A stretch of 64,000 bases of DNA. Origin: Cenococcum geophilum 1.58. Its lineage: Eukaryota > Ascomycota > Dothideomycetes > Gloniales > Gloniaceae. Location: assembly GCA_001692895.1 (NCBI GenBank), contig KV748188.1:806001-870000 (forward strand), written 5' to 3'. Within the stretch, counting starts at the first letter, position 1; every line of letters begins with the position of its first letter. The notes beneath the pieces are model-generated. The model was not told where the DNA came from, did not search any database, and worked only from the letters and a program-made list of their open reading frames with translations. Below are positions 27,831-39,100 of this stretch, piece after piece. The position numbers were made by a program, and so were the translations under genes.

Positions 27831-27999
27831 TATAAAACTTCGACTAGTGGTTAAAGTTATTTAATTAGCTAAATTCTTACTAAGAAACGCTATGCGGATT
27901 AATTTAGGTAGCGGTATAGAGTTCTACTAACCTTACTTACTAAACTAACTAATTAGGATTTTCTATGCCCGGTATAGAAAATCGCTATTAGCTTAGTTA
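27831..27999 (+). other. Hairpin-bearing module in Gypsy fossil 2, shared with Copia
   Basis: Lies after the chromodomain region and before the purine tract and 3' LTR. Aligns nearly end to end with the reverse complement of 7265-7419, with one short extra stretch near 27935-27950, and includes the palindrome at 27957-27983. The elements are otherwise from different superfamilies. Confidence 0.72.
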
Positions 28000-28099
28000 A
28001 GGGCGGTAAGCAGAACTAATATCTTTACAGTAAAAAATAGGTAACCCTATATACTGCCTATTTTTAAGTTATTTATTTAGTTTAGGGACTAAACTATCT

Positions 28100-28111
28100 A
28101 GGGGAGAGAAG
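28100..28111 (+). other. Polypurine tract of Gypsy fossil 2
   Basis: Purine run AGGGGAGAGAAG three bases before a TGTTATGG LTR start, the expected position for second-strand priming. Confidence 0.6.
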
Positions 28112-28114
28112 TAT

Positions 28115-28316
28115 TGTTATGGTACTAACCTAACGCATACTATTTTATACTATCTCATACTGTTTTTTACTGTTGGCTAGCCCACTACTAGTGACTTAGC
28201 GGCCGGCCCTACTATTTATATACAATACCCCCTTTCCACCTTCTTCCCCTCTTTATACTATAACGTAGTTATTTAGTCTACTTTATTGCAGTACTATGAT
28301 ATATATCTTGTTATAT
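28115..28316 (+). repeat. Candidate 3' LTR of Gypsy fossil 2
   Basis: Starts TGTTATGG directly after the purine tract; a mutated TTGTTATA near 28316 is the best end I can see. No partner LTR lies in the window, so the right boundary is uncertain. Confidence 0.45.
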
Positions 28317-30119
28317 AAGTAATAATAGGCTCTATGCCTAAAGAGCTCTATTTTTTTTTAGCTAGAAATAAATATAGGCGGCCTAAGCACACTAATAAAG
28401 TAAATGTGGAAAAAGATAATTACTATTATAGACCGTTACGAAGGCCTAATAAATAGAGTATTAAGTATGCTATTAGGGCTGGCGGTACGTAGGGTTTATA
28501 GTCCTTAGATTTAATAACACTATACTAACTAATTTTCTAGCTATATAACTAGCTTAGCGTATTTCAGGCTAGTATAATAGGTATAATGCGTAATACTATT
28601 ACTGGGAACTATAACTGCCTTAAATTAAATATTAAGGCTATAATAAAGGAAGTAGAGAAACTACTTAAGGATAACCGCTTTACGCTTAGTGGCCTAGTTA
28701 GTACTTTGCTTTTTACTATATCTAACTAACTAAGGCTACAATAGAGAGATAAGATTTAAGGCGCCGATTATCACACGCTATATTAAGCGCGTATTCTTTA
28801 ATACTAGGCTAAAGTTACTCACCTTTAATAAGAATAGTACTAACCTCTTCTTACCTATTATAGCTAATATAATATAGCTTATATATATAGCGATTTAATA
28901 TATACTTAAGGACTATAGAAGTAGAATATAAGTTAGTTATAAGTTTAAAGCTAATACTATAGTTATAGGTAAAATTATAGAAAGTATCTTACTCTACTTA
29001 CTAAAGCGTATTATAGATAATTAGGAGCAACTATAGAATACCTAAAAGAGCTACTAATTTAAATATAATAAAAGGCTATATAGGCTACTTCTATAATAAG
29101 TTAATAAGATATAAACTTAACTAGAGATAAGATATAACTAACTTAGTAAGTAATTAGCGATCCTTTTAAGGATACTATAGAAGATTTAGAGAAACTAGAT
29201 TCTAAGTATAATAATAGGTTTACTTAATAACCGTATACTATAAGTATAAATATATAATATTATATTAATCGTATCGCAACGTTATACCGCAATACTTACT
29301 ATATACTATATTACTTTACTACCGTTTCCTATATTATAATATCCTACGATTTTAATTATTATATATAGGCTAATAAAGATAATATAATAGGACAACGGTA
29401 GCCCTATATATTTGTCGTAAAAAATAAACCCCAAAACTATATATAAGGTCTCCTTCTTATAGTATACTAATAAGACAATTTTAAAGCCATATAACTATAA
29501 CATTAATACTATTTAAGCGCGCCTTAAATAAATTTAAGGTAATAATAAATAGGAAATAGGAATTAATTACTGTATTTTGCGGTATTCTTTTACCAGTAAG
29601 TCTAAGGTTATAGATATTACGGATAATGCTATACTAAAGGGTATAAAGGCTCGCCTATGAAGTAGAGATAGACTAGTAATACTAGAATTTGCTAATAAAG
29701 AGGATAAGAGTAAAAAGGGGTAGTAGAATAGATAGTGAAAATAACGGTAAGAATAAAGACGATTAGGGGTTTAGTAGTATAGTGCTACTATTATAGTAGA
29801 ACTAATATAAACATTAAATTAAAAATAGTAGGTTAACTAAAGGGCGTTATTAGGCGTATTAAGGTTATATTATACTACTATTAGGTCAAAATATATTCTT
29901 TATATAGTATATACTAGGCGTATAGAATAAGTAGAAAATACTAATTGCGTAGAATAAGTAAAAGGTATAAACTGCTTAGATTAAGCGAAGTATACTAATT
30001 ACGTAAACTAAGTAAATACTATTAAGTGCGTAGGATAAGCACTTAATAGTAACCACGTAGAAAGAGCAACGCTTATTTATTACTTAAAGTAAGTAAGATA
30101 TATAGAATGCGCGAGGGGG
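28317..30119. pseudogene. RIP-degenerated, coding-like relic of unknown family
   Basis: AT-rich stretch in which long runs of one plus-strand frame look protein-like apart from many TAA/TAG codons (for example about 28600-28720 and 29420-29700), which suggests a former coding element destroyed by RIP. I do not recognise the protein. 29880-30070 carries degenerate repeats of TGCGTAGAATAAGTA. No termini were found. Confidence 0.35.
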
Positions 30120-30745
30120 GGGCATTATATATTAATTGTGTATTAAGTATAAAATAAGCTTAATAGAATAAAGGCACTATTTACCTAAGTAGCTATAAAT
30201 TGTAAGGGTTATTTTGGCCCTTACTCGGCTGCATCGCCTAGGGGCTCTTAGGGGTCGCCAAGGCTAGCCTTCGGCTAGCCCTTGGCACCTCCTTATAAGC
30301 ACCTCGGGCTTACAGCCTCCTTTCTCCCCCATCGGTTCGTCTCTGTACTTAGGCTATTGCCTATCCTCATTACCATATCGTCCTCTTCCATCGACTCCCT
30401 ATGTGACTCATGCTTGGCTTGCCTGCTCCCTACCGTACACCCTAGCAATACTGCCTTACATAAATACACAAAAAGGGTATTATATATTAATTGTATATTA
30501 AGTGTAAAATAAGCTTAATAGAATAAAGGCATTACTTACCTAGGTGGCTGCAAATACGTAAAAAGGGCATTATATATTAATTATACATTAAGTATAAAAT
30601 AAGCTTAATAGAATAAAGGCACTGTTTACCTAGGTAGCTATAAATGCGCAAAGAGGGCATTATACGTTAATTATGCATTAAGTGTAAAATAAGCTTAATA
30701 AAATAAAGGCACTACTTGCCTAGGTAGCTGTAAATACGCAATTAG
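30120..30745. repeat. 90-bp tandem array, four units (interrupted by a solo LTR)
   Basis: Units begin with GGGCATTATATATTAATT at about 30120, 30475, 30565 and 30655 and end with CCTAGGTAGCTGTAAATACG. Units 2 to 4 are exactly 90 bp apart; unit 1 falls into the same register once the 265 bp of solo LTR plus duplicated target are removed. Confidence 0.85.
30201..30460. mobile_element. Solo LTR A (260 bp)
   Basis: Begins TGTAAGG and ends CCTTACA (7-bp inverted termini), with a perfect 5-bp target duplication TAAAT at 30196-30200 and 30461-30465. GC-rich and hairpin-rich, including an inverted repeat GGCTAGCC/GGCTAGCC near 30264-30285, in sharp contrast to the AT-rich host array. No internal element sequence, hence a solo LTR, presumably left by LTR-LTR recombination. 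Family not identified. Strand not determined. Confidence 0.8.
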
Positions 30746-31487
30746 CTGCACTATATTATTAAATACGGCAGTTTGCCACTCCTTGGTTAAGACTATAGGC
30801 TATAGCTCATAGTGTGCGGATTACGTATTTAGCTGCTAAATGCCGCTAAATGCTGCTAAATGCTGCAAAAATGCTGGTAAATTTTTTCCTAACGTATAGC
30901 TCTAAACTTATCCTATAGTAAAGGACCCTTATTTTTAGTACCTAACTAGTAATAAACTAGTTAGGTAATTATCTTTTCTTTTATAAAACCTTTAAAAGCC
31001 TAGCGCGTGTATTACTTATAGTTATAATTAGCATTATTAACCTTAAATTAGTTTTTAACTGCGGTAATCTACCGGTTAAAATACTATTAAGTAGTACCGC
31101 TAATATTAGGTAGTAACTTCTTAACTAGGGCGTTAAGATTTATTTAGTATATGCGTTCGCTATATAACTTATATTCTTTACTAAAGAGGCAATAAAAGGG
31201 CTTTATTAAATTAATAATACTCTATAAGTTAGCTATTTTTTTTAGCTAGCTTATCTAGCTCCTTTATATTAGCGGTATTAGGTAAGACGCTAGTAACCTT
31301 ACTAAGCTCCTATTAAGCCTAAATATATAAGTTAAACTAGTCTTTAGCATTTATAGATATCTAATTATTTTATAATTTAGGAGGTAGCTTAGATGCTGCT
31401 AGTGTACTTTTAGCGGTTTTATTTATACTAGATCCTAAGGTATTTTACGGTTATATCGCTAGCGTATTACTATTAGGTATAGGCGTC
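30746..31487. other. AT-rich degenerate sequence, no gene seen
   Basis: RIP-like sequence without recognisable frames. Near 30830-30893 repeated AAATGCTGCT words lead to GGTAAATTTTTTCCTAACG followed by TA, resembling the right end of the TIR element at 1548-3784; the matching left end was not found. Confidence 0.4.
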
Positions 31488-31492
31488 GGTTT

Positions 31493-31862
31493 TGTCACGG
31501 AGTGAGCATAAGCGGTGATAATATATAGCGAAGTAGGTATTATTAAGCTATGTACATGAACTGCGTGATAAAGTCAAGACGTTGCGTAAGGAAAGAAGGT
31601 AGGGAAACGGGAAGAAAGGGCATATATCGTTGACTTGGTTGCTTAGTTAACACGTGCATGGGTAGAATAGGGTTTAGGTCGTGGTCCTGGCAGAACTTGG
31701 CAGAATTCGGTGGAACTTAGCAGAATATGGCAGAATGCCGTAGATTGCCGTTAGATTGCCATCAGATTGCCGTCAGATTGCCATTTCGCGGTTGGTCTCT
31801 AATTGCTGAGTCGGTGGAAACAGGTGGACGTGTGCAAGGTGTTACGGGGGTGTCCCGTGACA
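31493..31862. mobile_element. Solo LTR B (370 bp)
   Basis: Begins TGTCACGG and ends CCGTGACA (8-bp inverted termini), with a perfect 5-bp target duplication GGTTT at 31488-31492 and 31863-31867. Internally it has short tandem repeats of GGCAGAACTTGGCAGAAT type (about 31688-31730) and GCCGTCAGATTGCCATCAGA type (about 31738-31785). Little mutated, while both flanks are RIP-degenerate. Family and strand not determined. Confidence 0.85.
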
Positions 31863-31867
31863 GGTTT

Positions 31868-32331
31868 TCTTTTTAGAGGTATTATAGAAAAATTAAACCA
31901 GCTATCCTCCTAAGGGGATTAATAAGGATTTAAATGTAAGGTAAGGATATAGATAGGGAGTTTCATAATAGAATAATAGGGTATATTGTATAGACAGAGA
32001 CGAATCCTTAAGGGAAAAAGGAGGAGTCTGTGTGCGAGGTAGGAAGGGTTTTCCCTAGGCACGTGCAGCGCACGTGCCTCACGGGCGAGTCACCCCTGGG
32101 TTGCCCCAGGGTCGCCCGTACCTTGCGGCTATATAACTATCTACTTAGGTTTCACCTGACAAATATATATAATATCTGCGATAAATATAATAATAGTAAT
32201 AATATTTTATAGCTATAAGCTGGCTTATTGCTGTAATATATGTAATATTGCGCTCTTTTAGCCATGGTTATTTGAGTATTGTACTTTTAGCTAGCGTGGT
32301 GCTGGCGTATCGCTCTGGGCTTTGGCGAATA
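31868..32331. other. AT-rich flank with a short GC-rich double-palindrome segment; no gene
   Basis: Mostly degenerate AT-rich sequence. Within it about 32050-32130 is GC-rich and holds two inverted repeats: AGGCACGTGC/GCACGTGCCT with a 3-base loop, and CCCCTGGG/CCCCAGGG inside an outer GGGCGA/TCGCCC pair. I tried to find TG...CA ends with a duplicated target around this segment and could not. Confidence 0.5.
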
Positions 32332-34730
32332 CCGTGCTTCATCGCGTAACGCCCGGGCCCGCGTGACGCCCACAAAACCAAAAATCGGCAACTTTTTTAA
32401 CACCCAATATCTCTACTAATATGGACCCTCTTGAGGCTGCGCTGGCATCATTGGAATCGCTAAGACCTAGAGAAAAACCTAACTACGCTATAACTGCAAG
32501 AAAGTTTGGTATTGATTGCTCTACGCTATTACGGCGTTATAAAGGCGTTTAGGGCACCTATGCTACGAAGTGTAAGAATTAACGACTACTTAACACAATA
32601 TAAGAGAAGGAGCTTATATAATATATTAATAAGCTTTATATAAGAGGCCTACCACCTATAAGACAAATAATATAAATTTTTATATTAGAAATAGGTGGTA
32701 AAGAACCTAGCAAGAACTGGGTTAATTAATTAATTAAGCGACACGATATTAATCTTGTATTATAATAAATATTTAGTATAAACGCCTCCCGCAAACGAGC
32801 TAATTTAGCCTTTAAATACTTACTATATTTTAAGCTCTTATGGCAAAAATTTAAGCAATATAATATTAATCTACGGCATATATATAATATGGATAAGAAG
32901 GGCTTTTTAATTGGTATACTATCCAAAATAAAGAGGATCTTCTCCCGACGTTAATATAAAGAGGGGGGTATTAAGCAGATTATATAGGATGGTAATTGTA
33001 AGTGGATTATAACGATAGCTTATATCTACGCTAACGGAACTTCTCTTACACTTACGCTAATTTATTAAGCTGCTTTTAGCAATATATAAGACACCTAGTT
33101 ATAGGATTTTAATCCTATAAAGTATAAGACCTTTTTCTTTTTATCTCCCTCTAGATAGACAAACAATTAAATAGGGCTATTATAGCTTAAATAGGTGTTT
33201 AATCGTAAGATAAAAGTAAAGGTATATTAATCTTATCGACTTCTAATACTAGATGGCTATAGATCGCATATTATAATGGAATTTATTAAGTTCTGTAACA
33301 ATAATAAGATCCTCCTAGCTATATACCTACCTTATTTAACCCATACGCTACAGCCTCTTAACGTTTATATATTTAAACCTCTCTTATCTGCGTACTTAGC
33401 TAAACTAGCCGACTTTATAAATAGATGCTAAGGACTATTATTAATTATAAAAAGAGACTTTTTCTATATGTTTTAATAAGGCCTAGCAGACCTTATTTAT
33501 GTCGGACGGACAAGTCACTCATAAGAACTCTGTCGATTGAAGCTGGCTCTAGAAGCTCTCTATATACATGAGGTAGGGGCAAAGGACTGACGACGACACT
33601 GACGACGACGCTGACGACGATTTGGAACTATTACTCAATCGCCACCAGGTCGACATTGTCACTCAGTCGGTGATAGGTAATGAATAGGTAATAGAAAATA
33701 GATAGTAAGACATACGATGGCAAGAAACAGGGTGTGAGTCATAAGGTGGTACTTGACAGTGACCTCAATGTTCGACAATTTAAGTCTAAGACTATCCTTA
33801 AGGCCTTTAAAACGACTGGTTTATCACCTTTTAATCCCTAGGTAATCCTTAATCGATTTAATATTAATTAGAAGGACCGGCTATCTTTAAGTAAAAGTAC
33901 AAGCTTAGTGCTTAGTGCTTTAGATTAGAGGAAGATTAAGCGGCTTTTATATATAGCTGTTAATAATATATATAGTAAAGAATCACGACAGCTTAGTTAG
34001 ACGGTCCACTTAATCTTAGTACGTTGTACTCTCCTCTAGTATAAAAATGAGCGCCTTAAGGAAGCTCTTATTAATAAGAAGCGCCGTCAGCAGCGTAGTA
34101 AGCCTCTCCTACTTAAAGCGCCCCCAGAATATAATGGTGGTGTAGTCTTCTAGTCGCTAAGCAAAGTTAAAGACGCGCGCGATCGTTAAGCTTAAAAAGA
34201 GGCCAATAAAAAGGCTCTACAGCTTTAAAAAGATGAGGAGACTAAGCGCAAGGAGGCTAAAAAGGCTAAAAAGGCGCGTATGCTAGAGGAGAGGAAGCGT
34301 ATAAGGGCTACTGCAAAGGAGATTCAATTGCAGGAGGAGTAGGTTAAAAAGGCTCAGCGCGAGAAGGCAAAGATCGCTCGGCAGGTTAATTAACAGCTAA
34401 AAAATAATCTTAAAAAGGCCAAGAAATACAAGAAGAAGGTTATTATACCTATAGCTAGTAATTAGGAGGATATTGATGTTAATTTATTATCTGTTAAAGA
34501 TATAGGGCCTCCACTAGGTAGGACCCGGCGCAGTAGGCAAATTAACCTCCCGCAGAGGTATCGCAAGTAGTTTATTATTGCCAATAGAGTCTCTAAGTTC
34601 TCCTAATTGCTACACCAAAAAATCTAATTAATTTATTATATATATGTGGCTGCAGAGCTTCAAAAGTTGATGGAGTTTCATCTGAAAATCGGGCGTCACG
34701 TGGGCCCGGGCGTTACGCGATGAAACACGG
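32332..34730 (+). mobile_element. Fot1/pogo-type DNA transposon, broken
   Basis: 2399 bp with terminal inverted repeats of about 42 bp (CCGTGYTTCATCGCGTAACG... at 32332 and its complement ending at 34730) and a TA target duplication (32330-32331 and 34731-34732). The transposase reads on the plus strand from ATG 32421: an N-terminal psq-type helix-turn-helix (32421-32550), then a DDE_1 catalytic region with the first Asp near 32890 and an Asp-Gly..Arg-Ser-His motif near 33250, then, after a solo LTR insertion at 33500-33777, a Lys/Glu-rich coiled-coil tail to about 34625. More than a dozen in-frame stops, mostly TAA/TAG of C-to-T type, including one ending the first frame near 32552, so it cannot make transposase. 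Confidence 0.9.
33500..33777. mobile_element. Solo LTR C (278 bp), inside the pogo-type transposon
   Basis: Begins TGTCGGAC and ends TTCGACA, with a perfect 5-bp target duplication ATTTA (33495-33499 and 33778-33782). The stretch around 33521-33575 resembles the LTR of the Copia element at 35875-41426 (shared CTCTGTC.ATTGAA, GGCTCTAGA and CTCTATATATACAT words), so it probably belongs to a sister family. Carries GACGACGACRCT repeats near 33588-33620. It inserted after, and cuts, the transposase gene. Confidence 0.87.
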
Positions 34731-34732
34731 TA

Positions 34733-35869
34733 TGGCGGAAAGCTAGCCCCGGGCCCTAAAAACGCTTTTAGCGGAACTAAATTTCCTACGCCACTCCCCG
34801 TTTTCCTGACGTATAATATAGCTACGACGTCGTTTTTTAATGTAATAGGTAGAGAAGCTAAAGAGCTCCTACCTCGTAGTATTTTTATAATAACTAGACA
34901 TTATAAAATAGTTGAGATACAGCAGTGAAAAAGGTGATTCCTGCTGCATTTTAACGCTGCATTCTCACCAAAGCGACGCCCATAAGCTCTCGGGGGAGAA
35001 TTTCGTTAGTTAATAAGGAGCAGTATGCCCGCCCGTGCGCGTAGTGCACGTACCAACGCTCCCCCGAGGGTCTGATTTATGAGATAACCCTGTCCAAAGA
35101 AGTCTCTGTATATGATTTCACGCACCACTAACAATGGTTTGCCAAACAGGTGCAACTGCGAGGTTACCCTAATTGAACACCCCTAATGCTTCGGCCGACC
35201 TCATCCGTTTCGCCGCAGCGCAACGCATCTCGGGAATGCTGCGCTAGGGAGCGGGTTCTAGACAACGCCGCTTGACGAGCGATCTATCGTAAAAGTAGAT
35301 TAACTAAGACAACGGCGACGGCTTGAGGACTGAGGCGCCTGGTGTTATTTCTAGAGTATAGTTTCGTACAACGGTGGAAGAAATTACCTTGGCATATATG
35401 GACCAATCATGCCTCCCAATCTACAAAGCGGTGCTGTAACCCTTGCGCCGTGAAAATCTTTAAGGATGGCGCACAAAGTGGCTATAGTCGTTGATCGTCG
35501 ATCTTCCAATAACAACTCTTCAAGTAGGACATAGCGCTCTTATGTTCACCAGTACGTGGTGGTGAAATTGAGGAACCTAGGTAATATAGGATGAGTCTTC
35601 TAATTAGCACCTTATTTCGTGGTCTTGATATATGTATTTTACGTCATATTGTCGATTTCCCTGAGCATTTGAAGTGTCTGAATATTTTGGGCGTCTGGTA
35701 TGAAAGACCACAAACATAATACCACCTCCCATCAACCACTGCGTGTCATATCGCTCAATATAATGCTAGTAAGTTCGTGGTTCTGATTTAGACTTAGGAA
35801 CAGATAAACATGCTCAGTCAAAAACGTGAGCCAAGGGGCTATAGTTATATTTCAATGGGAAGAGTCAAA
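34733..35869. other. 1.1 kb without a recognisable gene
   Basis: Base composition returns towards normal from about 34920. I find no long open frame and no RNA gene. Around 34998-35081 there is an inverted repeat, CTCGGGGGAG against CTCCCCCGAG about 60 bases apart, with a GTGCGCGTAGTGCAC-like palindrome inside. The 5 bases 35870-35874 (ATAAC) are the target duplication of the next element. Confidence 0.55.
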
Positions 35870-35874
35870 ATAAC

Positions 35875-36135
35875 TGTCAATCGGAAGTCCGTGCACCGAT
35901 TGTAAGAAAAGAATGATGACTCTGTCTATTGAATGGTGGCTCTAGAGCCTCTATATATACATAGGAAAGGTGTAGGAAATGAGNACGAGAAGGGGGTAGG
36001 GGGGTGGCAATGGAAACAAGGGGTAGGTGACCAAGTCAATGACCGAGTCAATGACCGAGTCAATGATCGAGTTAATGACTGAGTTAATGGGAGGTAGCTG
36101 AGTCGGTGATAAGATAACCTAATTTAGGTCAAACA
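35875..36135 (-). repeat. 3' LTR (element sense) of Copia fossil 3
   Basis: 261 bp, TGTCAATCGG to a variant GGTCAAACA end. Holds five units of a 13-bp repeat (about 36028-36090) where the other LTR has four. One N at 35984. Confidence 0.9.
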
Positions 36136-39100
36136 CCCCCCCAGCTGATTAACTGGTAGGTAATCAGCTAGATATACCTAAATAGGAAATATCTATAGTG
36201 TTAAACTAAAATAGAAACCATCTAAAAGCAAGAATTTTATAAGGAAATCGTACAAATAGGTTAAACAGTACAGTTAAATCTGACTATAATAGGGTCTTAA
36301 TATCAATCAGATTTAGTTATTAAATAAAGCTTTCGTGCTTCTGCCTTGGCAGGGCCTTTATAAGACCGTCAGCCGTCATATCAGTAGTAGGGACCCACTT
36401 AATTACAATTAAGCCCTTTTAAACTTCTTGGCGAAGCCAATGCTGGTAAATATCTACGTGACGAAGCTTCGTGTTTAATTAGGGTCCGTTCTTGGTAAGT
36501 AGTTAAATCGTCTATAAGTTGTCGCAGCTAATTATATGCTCCTCATTCGTATAGAGTCGCATAGCTTAAAAGAAGCGCTGCTACTAAATCGATTCAGTAG
36601 CTGTATTTAATAAAGCCTTAAGTTTAGCTTCGGTGCTTAATATTATAACTATCTTCTGCTTAGTAGAGCGCCAGTTAATTACTCCCCTAAATAGTAAAAA
36701 TATAAAGCCTTTAGTACTCTTCCAACTAATAGGATCATCGCTAAATGTAGCGTTACTTATATAGACGACGATCTAACTTCTAATATTCCTATTTAAGTAT
36801 TTAATTACCAGGGTTCTCGTTTAATAGAGGTATATAATCGCTTAATTAACTATAGCTTTATATAGGGGCGACGGATTACAAAGAAATTCTATAAGCTTAC
36901 TTAAGGTTTAAGTAACGTTAGGTTATATAATATAGGTAGCGTAAAGTAGTAAGCTAACCTTCCGTTAATATATATAGACCTACTACTCAGAGGCCTATTC
37001 TAGATTAGGTAAGAGATTGTCCGTACTTATTAGCGTATATATTAGACGATAATCTTTTAGATAAAAGATGCTAGTAATCTTATTAATATAGAAATCTTAA
37101 TAAAGCTAAAGCTTCCGTTAAGGTCGATTACGGAGGATTCTAATTCCTAAGAACTAAGTCAGTTCTCCTAGGTTCTTAATCTCGTACTTCTTCGTTAGCT
37201 CTTCCTTAAAGAGTTAAAGCTTTAGTAGGTCTTTTATGCGGTAGGCTGCCACAATATTATTAACATAAAAGAATATAATTAGCTAGTCGTTGTAAAATAG
37301 GCACGATTTTCTATTAACTGCCGTTAGACCTAGAGTTATTAGGGTAGTTAAGAACTCATTAAGCTAAAGCAGTAGTAATTGTCTAAGGCTATATAAGGCT
37401 CTTTAAAGGAGCAGACACCTACCCTTCTATTAAAAGCTATTTAGAAACTTAATATAGACTATCTTATTAATAAGGCTGTTAGTGTTACGGCACTGTTATA
37501 GACCCTCGTTAGGGGCTCGTCTGGAGCCTTGGCGCTATGTATATAGACGTGTCCTTTCCTCGACCTTCTTCTAGTCCTCGTCTTGATATTCTCGTTAATA
37601 GACTACCAATCGTACAGGCTTGCGCGTCCCTCGTGCCGTGCTCGTGCCTCGATTGACTGAGTCGCTAACAGTTAGTAAAGGCGTTAACTACGTCGCATTA
37701 CTAAGTCTCCAAATTGCATGTAGCGACGATCACTATTATAGCCCTAAATATTTTTACTGTAAGGGTTGCTGTATATATATCCTTTTCGCTAGGTCGTTAT
37801 AAGTCACCTTATATATAAAGACGGGCTTTAAATTTAACTAGATATCTATTAGTATTAAACTTATAAGTAAACACCTAGGTAACAGGTAAAATGTTAAGCA
37901 ACACTGTCCGTATAATAGTCTTAAATATCCCTCGCTGCTCAAGATTACTAAATTCCTTATTAGTGGCTTCCGCAAAGCCATCTTTATATAGGTAAGCTTA
38001 AAGCTCCTTTTAGCTATAAGGTAGTAATAGAAGCTTATTACAGTATAATTACTTCTAGTAATATTTAATTCCGGTAGCAAAAGCTTTATAAAAGGTAGGA
38101 AGGGTATCTAATTGCTTAATATCTATAAGGTAAGCTTCTTAACGCGTTAACGGCTTCTTAGTTCTTCTACTTATTACAATATTAACATCGCCTATATTAC
38201 CGCGGATCTCCTATTTTAGGCGGGCTTATTCTCTAAGAATAAGTTTAAATTAGGGTTTTCGCTTAATTAAGGCACTTAACGGCTCTATATTAGTAGTATC
38301 TAATTAAGGTTCTGGTGTCTTAGCTAGGGTAAAAAGGCCTAGTATAGAGTTGTTCTTAGAGGCTTATAGGCTAATTACATTATTATCCTAATCTATCGCT
38401 TAATCTTAATTTTTATTAGCATTTACTTATTAACTTCTACTAGTATCTGTCTCATCCTCCTTATTTAACGTCTTATTTAATATCTTATTAAGCTCTTCCT
38501 AAAGCGTCCTATTAATATTTAACATATTAATTACCTCTAAAATTTAATCCGCGCGTTTCTAGAGCAGATTTGCAAGATCTAGCTAACTATCGTTATAGAG
38601 CAATTACTTATTAAACGTCATATCTCTCGTTTAAATTACCTTCTTTTCGCTAGGTATATAGACCCTAAAAATATTCGTTAACTAGTACCCTACTAGGTAT
38701 CTAATATAAGCCCTTAGCTTAAGCTTTTATATATATAGGATTTTATATTTAAGCGGGTAAGCTCTATAGCTATATATTTATAGGTAAGCTATATTCGGCT
38801 TTAATAGTAAGAGCCCTAGTGCTAACTAAAGCTTCTTAAAAGGTGTTATCTAGCTAAGCTAGGCACTTAGTGTCTAATTAATTAGATACGCTACAGCCCT
38901 AGTAATTTCTAGCTAGAGCTCTTTTAGTAATTAAGCCTCAATCCGCATATATCGAGACTTAATAATAATTACCCCCCTAGAACGTTTAGTAGAACCGTTC
39001 TAAGACTTTATATATAGGGCCGACTGCTCTAGTAATATTCCTTTTTAAGTCCTCTAGGTGTTAAACTTGCTACCTAAAGACGTTTCGCCATTAATTCGAA

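Larger units (their letters stand above)
15917..28316 (+). mobile_element. Gypsy chromovirus fossil 2 (plus strand), interrupted by Copia fossil 2
   Basis: Ty3/Gypsy element in two visible parts, 15917-20723 and 26786-28316. In order: gag (about 16000-17000, ending in an Arg/Gly-rich tail), protease region (about 17380-17720), reverse transcriptase (about 18650-19350), RNase H (about 19550-19950), integrase (about 20200 onward, continuing after the Copia insertion), a chromodomain-like region near 27590-27700, a purine tract at 28100-28111 and a candidate 3' LTR. Different family from fossil 1. The left LTR is not visible; fossil 1 most likely inserted into this element. Broken, with very many RIP-style breaks. 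Confidence 0.82.

Noticed and set aside
30282-30512. 76-codon frame across solo LTR A
   Set aside because: Runs through LTR into the tandem array; boundaries of the LTR are independently supported.
32030-32212. 60-codon frame over the double palindrome
   Set aside because: Short, no homology, palindromic DNA.
31980-32240. A fifth solo LTR around the GC-rich segment
   Set aside because: No TG...CA ends with a 5-bp duplicated target could be found.
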